Notes under the pieces: model-generated
The model's input: the letters and a program-made list of their open reading frames with translations, nothing else
What the model was told of the DNA's origin: nothing
Databases searched by the model: none
Source of the DNA: Deltaproteobacteria bacterium
GTDB lineage: Bacteria; Desulfobacterota_B; Binatia; UBA9968
Length of the DNA: 17,971 nucleotides
Direction: 5' to 3'
NCBI GenBank assembly: GCA_016193385.1
Contig: JACPSF010000417.1
Span: forward strand, 1 to 17,971
Translations under genes and position numbers: made by a program
Shown: positions 1-5,838 of the stretch, piece by piece
How positions within the stretch are numbered: position 1 is the stretch's first letter
Layout: every line of letters begins with the position of its first letter

Positions 1-931
1 AAGCTCCGGGCGTGACTTCGACGGTCCACGGTTCGAGATCGGCGAGCGTCGCGCGAATCGCTTCCAGCGCTTGATCCGGCTCCTCACCAGGAAGAAGCCG
101 CCGGTCCAGAATGACTCTGCACTGATCCCGAATCGTGTGGCTGATCGGCGGTCCGCTTTCGATCCGCATCGGCGTCAGAGTCGCAGCCCCGAGATGCGGA
201 TGGGCGGGGCCGAGCGCAAGAGCATCCAGCTTGTCCATCACGCGCCGCGCTCCCTTGATCGCATCAATGCCAGCCCATGGGGTGCTGCTGTGACACGATT
301 TTCCCCGCACCACCACGTCGACGTCGATGCGGCCTTTGTTCCCGAGGCAGACCCGGTTGGAAGTGCCAAGCCCCACTATACCGTATCTGGCTCGGATCGA
401 GTTTTTCTCCAGGATAAACTTGGCCGCGTCGTGGCGTCCGGTCTCGCCAGCCAAGCTCACGACTAGATAAAAAGGGGCGCGCAACTCGGTGCGGGCACGC
501 GCTAGAATCGCCGCCGCGCCGATCATGGCCGCCAGAGGTCCCTTCTGCTCGCAGGCACCCCTTCCCACGGCGCACGGACCGGAGAGGTTGAAAGCGTCTC
601 CCTGGACGATTTTTCCCGCATACGGTTCCGCCATCGAAGCGGGCGGAAACGTCATCGCATAGCCCATCAAAATCAACCCACCCTCTGCGCGAACATCGTT
701 CGGGCCCATCTGGAGGAGGAGGTTTCCCATTCCGTCAATTCTGCCACGCTGTCCGGTGAGAGCTTCCAAGCGCGGCTCCACGACATCCCGCAGATAGGCG
801 CGGAGATTCGGATCGGCTTCGAGCTTTTCGGTTTGCGGCGAAGGCGCTCTGAGCAGTTCCACGAGAATGGCATCCACCTCTTCATCCCCGGCTGCTCCTT
901 GGACCAGTTCCAGCGCTTCGCTAAGCTTCAT
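1..931 (-). CDS. M20-fold amidohydrolase/peptidase-like protein with altered metal site (C-terminus off window)
   Basis: 310 codons are visible from ATG 931, then the gene leaves the left edge with no stop. It looks like an M20 zinc amidohydrolase (acetylornithine deacetylase/desuccinylase group). Seen: a glycine-rich GRGACEQKGPLAAM segment near residues 123-136, where the family usually has GRGAxDxKG; and GKSCHSSTPWAG near 210-221, the family's dimerisation-domain HSSxPxxG signature with H214. Odd: the first metal motif (normally GHxDT) reads GYAMT at 90-94, so the usual His and Asp are Tyr91 and Met93. The usual Asp of the second motif is Glu128, and the usual Glu-Glu pair is GET at 162-164. 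A subfamily with another metal mode, or a non-catalytic member, is possible. Start chosen for TGGAGA about 6 bases upstream; only 31 nt separate it from the dehydrogenase gene upstream, so co-transcription is likely. The fold is fairly sure; substrate and activity are not. Confidence 0.8.
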   Translation of the reverse strand, partial: MKLSEALELVQGAAGDEEVDAILVELLRAPSPQTEKLEADPNLRAYLRDVVEPRLEALTGQRGRIDGMGNLLLQMGPNDVRAEGGLILMGYAMTFPPASMAEPYAGKIVQGDAFNLSGPCAVGRGACEQKGPLAAMIGAAAILARARTELRAPFYLVVSLAGETGRHDAAKFILEKNSIRARYGIVGLGTSNRVCLGNKGRIDVDVVVRGKSCHSSTPWAGIDAIKGARRVMDKLDALALGPAHPHLGAATLTPMRIESGPPISHTIRDQCRVILDRRLLPGEEPDQALEAIRATLADLEPWTVEVTPGA

Positions 932-962
932 GGAAATCTCCAGAGACGAGGCGCAAGCGCGC

Positions 963-2135
963 TCACCAGGCCATCTCGAGCACTTCCAAAACCTGGCTCG
1001 CTGATCGGATCGGCTTCGGGTTGGTGTACACGCTGTAATCCCCCAGCGCATCCTCAGCGAGAAGGCTCAGGCCGTCCCGCGGCACCCCTAGCTCGCGCAA
1101 ACGGAGCGGAAGCCCCATCTTCCGGTTCAACTCCAGCACAGCCTCGGGTGCCTTGCGGGCTCGCTCCTCCTCGCTCGGCGCGTCGATTTTGATGGCACGG
1201 GCAATTTTGGCGTGGGCATCCAGGGTCGCATCCAGGTTCCAGCGCATCGCATAGGGGAGCACGAGCGCGTGGATACTCGCATGGGGTATGCGAAAGCGGC
1301 CACCGATCACGTGCACGATCGCATGATGGATCCCCGTCCACGCGCTGTAAACTCCCATTCCCGCCAGGCAAGCTCCGATCTGCACCTGGCCGAGCGCCTC
1401 CAAATCCCGTGTCGATGCCACCGCGCGTGGAAGAAACTCGCTCAAACGGCTTACTCCGGCGAGACAATAAGCTTGGGTAAGCGCCTGCGTGTGCGTCGAG
1501 TAGATCGCCTCCACGCAGTGCGCGAGCGCATTCATCCCCGATGCCGCGAGCAGAGGGGCGGGAAGCGTTTGCGTCGCCTCCGGATCCAGAATGACGGTCC
1601 GCGGCGCGATCTTGGGGTCGGCGAGGATGAACTTTTTCCCGCCCTCGGTGATGCCGGCGGAATAGCTGTACTCCCCTCCGGAAAGGGTCGTCGGGATGGC
1701 GATGTGCGGTAGTTTCGGCGCGGGAAGGCTCGGCACCTCTTTTCGGTCTGGTGGCGTGAAGCGCACGCCAAAGCGGGGCAGAGGCCCGCCTTCAGCCAAA
1801 AGCACGGCGATCCCCTTCGCCGTGTCGATCGCGCTGCCGCCGCCCACGCTGATCAGGATGTCCGCCCTTGCGGCGCGCGCCTGCGACGCGGCTTTCTCGA
1901 TCACCTCGGTAGGGGAATGGGGCTGGACCCGGTCGAAAACACCGGCGCACCGACCGCCAAGCGCTCCGCGGATTTTCTCCATGAGCGGCGTTTTCACCAC
2001 CGAAGGCGACACCACCACCAAGGCACGGCTGGCTCCAAATCGCGCGGCCTCAGCTCCCGCCGTCTTAACTTTTTCGTGACCGAAGACAATCCGCTCCACC
2101 CGAGGATTGCTAAATTCAAAGGAGCCCTCAGCCAT
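963..2135 (-). CDS. Maleylacetate reductase-like iron-ADH-family dehydrogenase
   Basis: A 390-residue member of the group III (iron-type) alcohol dehydrogenase fold. N-terminal Rossmann-like domain with SVGGGSAIDTAKG (about 96-108) for the dinucleotide, then PTTLSGGEYSYSAGIT. In the helical metal domain the first ligand position reads SGMNALAHCVEA: Asn replaces the metal-binding Asp. The later His residues remain (GIHHAIVH and IPHASIHALVLPYA). Asn here, with this context, is typical of maleylacetate reductases, which work without metal and reduce maleylacetate to 3-oxoadipate in chloro- and hydroxy-aromatic breakdown. An uncharacterised NAD(P)H alcohol/aldehyde reductase remains possible, since no ring-cleavage dioxygenase is in view. 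Start: an in-frame GTG lies at 2138, but GGAGG sits 5 bases before ATG 2135, which I prefer. It precedes the M20-like gene by 31 nt and follows the DUF1989 gene by 164 nt. Confidence 0.87.
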   Translation of the reverse strand: MAEGSFEFSNPRVERIVFGHEKVKTAGAEAARFGASRALVVVSPSVVKTPLMEKIRGALGGRCAGVFDRVQPHSPTEVIEKAASQARAARADILISVGGGSAIDTAKGIAVLLAEGGPLPRFGVRFTPPDRKEVPSLPAPKLPHIAIPTTLSGGEYSYSAGITEGGKKFILADPKIAPRTVILDPEATQTLPAPLLAASGMNALAHCVEAIYSTHTQALTQAYCLAGVSRLSEFLPRAVASTRDLEALGQVQIGACLAGMGVYSAWTGIHHAIVHVIGGRFRIPHASIHALVLPYAMRWNLDATLDAHAKIARAIKIDAPSEEERARKAPEAVLELNRKMGLPLRLRELGVPRDGLSLLAEDALGDYSVYTNPKPIRSASQVLEVLEMAW

Positions 2136-2202
2136 CACTGCCTCCGGCGAGCAACCTAATTAGTCCGCATTCTTCCGAAAGCCCGTGCGATGGTTCACCG
2201 AT

Positions 2203-2228
2203 CTCGGGGGCAAGCCTCCCCGGCCGAG
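2203..2228. other. GC-rich imperfect hairpin in the DUF1989/dehydrogenase spacer
   Basis: CTCGG (2203-2207) pairs with CCGAG (2224-2228), and an inner GGG/CCC stem adds to it around a bulge. It lies in the 164-nt spacer between two minus-strand genes. No T-run follows on the minus strand, so it is not a convincing intrinsic terminator. It may be an attenuating or processing hairpin, or chance in GC-rich DNA. Confidence 0.25.
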
Positions 2229-2299
2229 GGCAATAAGCCTCTACCTTTCGGCCACGGCCTGATGGCTCGGCCTCCGACGAGCTTTAGGAGGAATCCGGG

Positions 2300-2938
2300 T
2301 TAGGCATCGAAGATCTCCACCCTGATCGCCTGGCCCCGACCGGATTCGGGGCAGGCGCTGACGGCCACCAGGCAATCCATTTCCGCCCTGAAGTCCACGT
2401 GGGCCTCTGACCTCGGTCGGATCATCGTGTCCAGCATGGCGCCCGTTTCCGGATCGATGCGCATGGTCTGGAAGATATTGAATGTGCTGGGAATATCTTC
2501 CGGGGCGATGTTCCAAGGTTTGAGTGCCTCGGTAAGGTTTTCCCAGCAACCGTGGTGAGGGATCTCCTCAGGGGTTTTGGGATTCAAATCCACCCCTTCG
2601 GCGAAAGTTCTCTTGGCCAAACCTTGCGCCACGAGCTCGAATCTCTTTCGGCTGCACATCCCCTTCTGCAAATCGTGCCGCCCTTCTTTGAAAGTATCCT
2701 CCACGATGGTGAGCATCGGGTTATTCAGCTTCGATATAAGCTGATCCCCTGTGGTGATAAATATCTTGACCTGATTGGTCTTCGTCCTCGCCTGATCGAA
2801 TCGCTCTCTCAGGTCATGAAGATTGAAGGCGACGCAATCCACGATGGTGCGGCCAGCCACTCGAATCCTCTGACCCTTTTTGATCACCAAGGCTCGGCCC
2901 GAATTTTTCGGCACGACCACGCTCTCTAATATTTTCAT
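2300..2938 (-). CDS. DUF1989 (urea carboxylase-associated) family protein
   Basis: 212 residues, full length for DUF1989. Seen: an N-terminal half with KKGQRIRV and VDCVAFN; EDTFKEGRHDLQKGMCS near 80-96; a HHGCWENL segment near 128-135 whose His and Cys match the family's likely metal site; PSTFNIFQ; and a C-terminal AEMDCLVAVSACP. Known: two DUF1989 proteins (CgdA/CgdB) form carboxyguanidine deiminase next to guanidine (formerly urea) carboxylase. Here there is a single DUF1989 gene and no carboxylase nearby, so a lone-acting relative on another C-N substrate is more likely; function unassigned. Start is well fixed: AAGGAGG lies 5 bases before ATG. First gene of the minus-strand group, with a promoter-like sequence at 2978-3006. 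Confidence 0.88.
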   Translation of the reverse strand: MKILESVVVPKNSGRALVIKKGQRIRVAGRTIVDCVAFNLHDLRERFDQARTKTNQVKIFITTGDQLISKLNNPMLTIVEDTFKEGRHDLQKGMCSRKRFELVAQGLAKRTFAEGVDLNPKTPEEIPHHGCWENLTEALKPWNIAPEDIPSTFNIFQTMRIDPETGAMLDTMIRPRSEAHVDFRAEMDCLVAVSACPESGRGQAIRVEIFDA

Positions 2939-2977
2939 GCTCGCCTCCTTCGAGGCACACGCCTGCCAAGCGGAAAG

Positions 2978-3006
2978 ATATTCTCATCAAGCTGTTAGAG
3001 TGTCAA
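2978..3006 (-). promoter_or_regulatory. Candidate sigma70-type promoter for the DUF1989 gene
   Basis: On the minus strand a perfect TTGACA (complement of 3001-3006) is followed after 17 bases by GAATAT (complement of 2978-2983), with TGA just before it as an extended -10. It sits about 40 bases upstream of the DUF1989 start codon. The -10 matches consensus at only 3 of 6 positions, so support rests on the perfect -35, the spacing and the location. Confidence 0.45.
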
Positions 3007-3204
3007 TCACATCATGTTGTTTCGCCTTGCCAAGAGGCAAAATCCGAGTAAGATTGAGGAAGTTATTGCTCCCCCTTGCGAGAATCTGGAAGAGGCTTTC
3101 AACCACAGTGCGTCGTAGAACCCATGTGGAGGGGAAAAGGGGACATTCTGCTTTTTTCTTGCCAGGTGACTTTTGACCGCCCTAATGGGATCGGGCCTGG
3201 ATAT

Positions 3205-3226
3205 GTTGACTTTCCGCTCTGTCAAC
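3205..3226. promoter_or_regulatory. GTTGAC-N10-GTCAAC inverted repeat before the 3240 gene
   Basis: A perfect 6-bp inverted repeat with a 10-base spacer ends 13 bases before the start codon at 3240. The spacing would suit a dimeric repressor site or a small mRNA hairpin near the ribosome site. The left arm, TTGAC, could also serve as a -35 element. One copy only, so chance is possible. Confidence 0.3.
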
Positions 3227-3239
3227 GAGGTACTGGCGT

Positions 3240-3560
3240 ATGAGTGAGGGCCGTAAGAAAAGACAGGAGTCATTGAAAGCTAAGTATGGCACCCTCTACG
3301 TGGAGGTGTCTCGGCTCGTGCGGGAAGCCGATCCAATTCGACTTATCGTGATCGGGGCTCCCGACGACGAATATGATCCAGAGGTCAGCACGATTTTACC
3401 GAGACTTCGTGAGGCAAAATCCTCCGACGACGTTCAGCGGATCGTGCATGAAGAGTTCACCTATTGGTTTGGCGCTGAGATAGCGGGTCCGGCGACGCAC
3501 TATGCTGGCGTCTCTAAGGATATCTGGAAGGCATGGAATAAATTCCACCTCAGTGCTTAA
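3240..3560 (+). CDS. Small hypothetical protein (DPIxLI...PDDEYDPEV type)
   Basis: 106 residues, soluble, with no signal peptide or membrane segment. The middle reads DPIRLIVIGAPDDEYDPEV (31-49), followed by ILPRL, a short helix (SSDDVQRIVHEEF) and WFG. This resembles widespread small proteins (DUF1871-like, from memory) with a DPIgL...DEYD core, often found among accessory or immunity-like genes; I cannot confirm the family. A GAGG lies about 9 bases before ATG. The gene is less GC-rich than the neighbouring operon, next to a possible mobile-element remnant and a repeat-bracketed gene, which hints at recent acquisition. It stands alone: divergent from DUF1989, with 151 nt to the next gene. 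Confidence 0.6.
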   Translation: MSEGRKKRQESLKAKYGTLYVEVSRLVREADPIRLIVIGAPDDEYDPEVSTILPRLREAKSSDDVQRIVHEEFTYWFGAEIAGPATHYAGVSKDIWKAWNKFHLSA

Positions 3561-3622
3561 CACAACGCTTCAGCCGATCGCCAGCAATGGTTGAGCCATC
3601 GGCGAGCAGACGCACCATAGCA

Positions 3623-3699
3623 ATCTCAGATCTCAAATTTCAGATTTCAAATGGCAGACTTCAGATAGAAGATGTGATATGAGGCTTGAAGTCTGAGAT
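3623..3699 (+). repeat. Degenerate 7-bp tandem array, 11 units, upstream of the four-helix-bundle gene
   Basis: Eleven unbroken heptamers run from 3623 to 3699. The first four are ATCTCAG, ATCTCAA, ATTTCAG and ATTTCAA. Later units diverge (ATGGCAG, ACTTCAG, ATAGAAG, ATGTGAT), and the last (TTGAAGT, CTGAGAT) read like the reverse complement of the first, so the ends could pair as a long imperfect hairpin. It ends 12 bases before the ATG at 3712. Short tandemly repeated heptamers are known in some cyanobacteria (STRR); this is comparable in form only. Confidence 0.8.
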
Positions 3700-3711
3700 T
3701 CCAGGAAGCGG

Positions 3712-4230
3712 ATGAAGTACCGCCGTTTTGAAGACCTGCCTGTCTGGCAAGAGGCGGCCGGCCTTGCCCGAAGGATGTATGAGTTCACCTCCCTGGAACC
3801 ATTTCGCCGTCACCCAGGTTTGCGCGATCAACTGGAACGAGCCGCCCTCTCCGTCTCCAACAACATAGCCGAAGGCTTTGAGCGCGGCACGACCAACGAA
3901 CTATTGGGCTTTCTCTACATCGCCCGTGGCTCATCCGGGGAAGTCCGGTCCATGCTTCGCGTGCTGGAGGGCTGGAGAGCCTTCGGCAATCTCAAATCTC
4001 AGATTTCAGATCTCACAGCGAGGTGCGAAAAGATATCGAAGCAGCTCTACGGCTGGATCGAGAATCTCAAGAACTCGGGCATCTCGGGCCAGCGCCACCT
4101 GGACGAAAAGAGAAAGGCAACCTACACGGGCAGAAAAGACCGGGAAGCCTTTCTGGAAGAGCTCCGCCGCATCACCGAATCCGCTGCCAAGCAAAGGAAA
4201 AAACCCAAAGCAGTTGACGACGCCTCTTGA
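3712..4230 (+). CDS. Four-helix-bundle protein, S23 (23S rRNA intervening sequence) family
   Basis: 172 residues. The N-terminal 120 match the S23/IVS-type bundle: FEDLPVWQEAAGLARRMYE, then RDQLERAALSVSNNIAEGFER (46-66), ELLGFLYIARGSSGEVRSML and a final helix around EKISKQLYGWIENL. The family was first seen encoded in intervening sequences of 23S rRNA genes; it also includes free-standing genes and resembles Avd of diversity-generating retroelements. No rRNA or reverse transcriptase is in this window. Odd: residues about 93-102 (NLKSQISDL) are written by a 7-bp repeat array that also occurs before and after the gene, and a basic C-terminal extension of about 45 residues makes it longer than usual. 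Function is unknown. No clear Shine-Dalgarno site; start chosen from family fit. Confidence 0.82.
   Translation: MKYRRFEDLPVWQEAAGLARRMYEFTSLEPFRRHPGLRDQLERAALSVSNNIAEGFERGTTNELLGFLYIARGSSGEVRSMLRVLEGWRAFGNLKSQISDLTARCEKISKQLYGWIENLKNSGISGQRHLDEKRKATYTGRKDREAFLEELRRITESAAKQRKKPKAVDDAS
3989..4016 (+). repeat. 7-bp array inside the four-helix-bundle gene, 4 units
   Basis: ATCTCAA, ATCTCAG, ATTTCAG and ATCTCAC run head to tail within the reading frame. The units match the first units of the upstream array in sequence and orientation. Seven is not a multiple of three, so gain or loss of one unit would shift the frame of the last 70-odd residues. The array encodes NLKSQISDL. Confidence 0.8.
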
Positions 4231-4273
4231 AATCTGCAATGTGAAATCTGAGATGTGAAATTTGAGATTCGCG
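4225..4273 (-). repeat. 7-bp array, 7 units, inverted, at the end of the four-helix-bundle gene
   Basis: Units on the plus strand: TCTTGAA, ATCTGCA, ATGTGAA, ATCTGAG, ATGTGAA, ATTTGAG, ATTCGCG. Read on the minus strand they give CTCAAAT/CTCAGAT-type heptamers, so this array is inverted relative to the one at 3623. It supplies the stop codon of the four-helix-bundle gene (TGA 4228-4230) and runs to 9 bases before the DUF423 start. Confidence 0.75.
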
Positions 4274-4281
4274 AAGCGCGT

Positions 4282-4653
4282 ATGGACCGTTTTTTCTTCA
4301 TTGCCGGCTCTATCTCCGCTTTTCTCGGCGTCGCCCTGGGCGCCTTTGCAGCGCACGGACTGAAATCCCGGCTCTCTGCCGAAATGCTCCAGATCTTCGA
4401 AGTCGGCGTGCGCTACCAGATGTATCACGCGCTCGCCCTGCTCGCGGTCGCCTGGGCCTCAAGCCGGTGGCCAGGGGCGAGCGTCACCGCGGCCGGATGG
4501 CTGTTTCTCGCGGGAACCGTTATTTTTTCCGGCAGCCTGTACCTTCTGAGCTGGACCGGCCTGCGCTGGCTCGGGGCGATCACTCCAATAGGGGGCGTGG
4601 CTTTCTTGCTGGGGTGGCTGGCCCTGGCGTGGGGCGCGTGGAATGGGAAGTGA
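4282..4653 (+). CDS. DUF423 small integral membrane protein (YgdD/YwdK family)
   Basis: 123 residues from ATG 4282, with about four hydrophobic segments: FFFIAGSISAFLGVALGAFAA, MYHALALLAVAWAS, AAGWLFLAGTVIFSGSLYLL and LGAITPIGGVAFLLGWLALAW. The GAFAAHGLKSRL and GVRYQMYHALALL motifs are family hallmarks. Members are inner-membrane proteins of unknown function. An in-frame ATG at 4255 would add nine residues encoded by the repeat array; the family normally starts close to the first membrane segment, so 4282 is preferred, although no strong ribosome site precedes either. The stop is 66 nt before the alanine dehydrogenase gene. Confidence 0.88.
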   Translation: MDRFFFIAGSISAFLGVALGAFAAHGLKSRLSAEMLQIFEVGVRYQMYHALALLAVAWASSRWPGASVTAAGWLFLAGTVIFSGSLYLLSWTGLRWLGAITPIGGVAFLLGWLALAWGAWNGK

Positions 4654-4662
4654 GCGCTGCCT

Positions 4663-4690
4663 TTGCTTATAAGCTCTTGCCTGCTATGTT
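4663..4690 (+). promoter_or_regulatory. Possible promoter for the long plus-strand operon
   Basis: TTGCTT (4663-4668), 16 bases, then TATGTT (4685-4690) preceded by TGC as an extended -10. It ends 29 bases before the alanine dehydrogenase start. The match is modest (3/6 and 4/6), but it is the only promoter-like sequence in the 66-nt gap and precedes eleven co-directional genes. Confidence 0.3.
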
Positions 4691-4719
4691 AAGCTGCCGG
4701 CGCGAATGAGCGGGTTGAG

Positions 4720-5838
4720 ATGATCGTCGGGGTCCCCAGAGAAATCAAAGCGGAAGAGAATCGGGTTGCGATTACGCCGGCAGGTGTCTCCGCCCTCATA
4801 ACTCACGGCCACAAGGCGCTCGTTGAAAAGGGCGCTGGTTTAGGAAGCGGTATTCTTGACCGTTCGTTCGAGGGGGCAGGCGCGACCGTGCTTGAATCGG
4901 CCGCTGAGGTCTGGCAACAGGCCGACCTCGTCATGAAGGTGAAGGAACCTCAGCCCTCAGAGTTCCAATTCTTGCACAGCGGTCTCATCCTTTTCACGTA
5001 CCTTCATTTGGCCGCGGGTGAAGAGGTGACCCGGATCCTTCAGCAGAGGAAAGTCACGGCGGTCGCTTACGAAACGATCCAATTGGAGGACGGCTCCCTG
5101 CCGCTTCTGACGCCGATGAGCGAGGTGGCCGGACGTCTCGCCCTCCAAGTCGGCGCATGGTGTTTGCAGGCGGAAAACGGTGGCCGAGGGATCCTCCTCG
5201 GAGGCGCCTCAGGCGTGCGCCCCGGAAAAGTCGTGATCCTGGGAGCCGGCACATCGGGCTCCATCGCCTGTCAGGTAGCGGCAGGCATGGGAGCCTACAT
5301 GAGCATTCTCGATATCAATCCCTCAAAACTTCGCTATCTCCACGATATTATGGGCGGCCACGTGACCACGCTGATGTCCAACAGGGCCAATATCGAGGAG
5401 GAGGTCGTCGATGCGGACTTGGTGGTCGGTGCGGTCCTTATTCCCGGAGCGAAAGCCCCCAAGCTAATCTCCCACAACCTCGTCAAGCTCATGAAGCCGG
5501 GAGCCGCATTCGTAGATATCTCCATCGATCAGGGAGGCTGCGCTGAGACCTCCCGTCCCACTACACTTCTCCAGCCCATCTATGTCGAGGAAGAAGTGGT
5601 CCACTATTGCGTAACGAACATGCCTGCGATCGTACCCCATACTTCCACCTACGCCCTCACCAATGCGACCCTGTCTTACGGGCTCGAGCTCGCCGACAAG
5701 GGGTTCCCCAAGGCGTTCCGGGAAAATACCGCCTTGGCACGCGGTCTGAACACCTACCAGGGCAAGATCACGCACCAAGGAGTCGCTAATGCCTTTGGAA
5801 TCAAGCTCACTCCAGTGGAGGAGGCCCTAGGCGGATGA
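4720..5838 (+). CDS. ald: Alanine dehydrogenase
   Basis: 372 residues, full length. NAD-dependent oxidative deamination of L-alanine to pyruvate and ammonium, or the reverse. Residues known to be catalytic fall at the standard numbers: Arg15 (EENR), Lys75 (MKVKEP), His96 (TYLHLA) and Asp270 (DISIDQGG). The nucleotide-binding loop is VVILGAGTSGSIACQ (171-185), with Asp198 in ILDIN for the ribose. Cytosolic, usually hexameric. No frame damage. The stop overlaps the DHH gene start (ATGA at 5835). In a catabolic context it would let alanine feed pyruvate and nitrogen, or recycle NADH. The ribosome site is weak (GGGTTGAG). Function is assigned with high confidence; its link to the downstream genes is inferred. 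Confidence 0.96.
   Translation: MIVGVPREIKAEENRVAITPAGVSALITHGHKALVEKGAGLGSGILDRSFEGAGATVLESAAEVWQQADLVMKVKEPQPSEFQFLHSGLILFTYLHLAAGEEVTRILQQRKVTAVAYETIQLEDGSLPLLTPMSEVAGRLALQVGAWCLQAENGGRGILLGGASGVRPGKVVILGAGTSGSIACQVAAGMGAYMSILDINPSKLRYLHDIMGGHVTTLMSNRANIEEEVVDADLVVGAVLIPGAKAPKLISHNLVKLMKPGAAFVDISIDQGGCAETSRPTTLLQPIYVEEEVVHYCVTNMPAIVPHTSTYALTNATLSYGLELADKGFPKAFRENTALARGLNTYQGKITHQGVANAFGIKLTPVEEALGG

Larger units (their letters stand above)
2939..3239. other. 301-bp divergent intergenic region, lower GC
   Basis: Between the divergent DUF1989 gene and the small 3240 gene. It holds the promoter-like site at 2978-3006; a 5-bp inverted repeat TTGCC/GGCAA at 3027-3040; a 34-codon ATG reading frame at 3014-3118 with no ribosome site; a GGGGACATTC tag flanked by A and T runs (about 3134-3157); and a GTTGAC/GTCAAC inverted repeat at 3205-3226. 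It looks like a regulatory region that may also carry mobile-element debris. No intact gene is supported. Confidence 0.5.

Noticed and set aside
3014..3118. 34-codon ATG frame (MLFRLAKRQNPSK...) in the divergent intergenic region
   Set aside because: Composition is plausible for a peptide, but there is no Shine-Dalgarno site, it lies next to the DUF1989 promoter candidate, and I recognise no family.
3007..3273. 88-codon minus-strand frame over the same intergenic region
   Set aside because: No ribosome site or domain, and it overlaps the start of the 3240 gene and the tag/inverted-repeat region.
3620..4275. CRISPR or diversity-generating retroelement
   Set aside because: Units are 7 bp without spacers, so not CRISPR. 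The four-helix-bundle protein resembles Avd, but no reverse transcriptase or template/variable repeat pair was seen.
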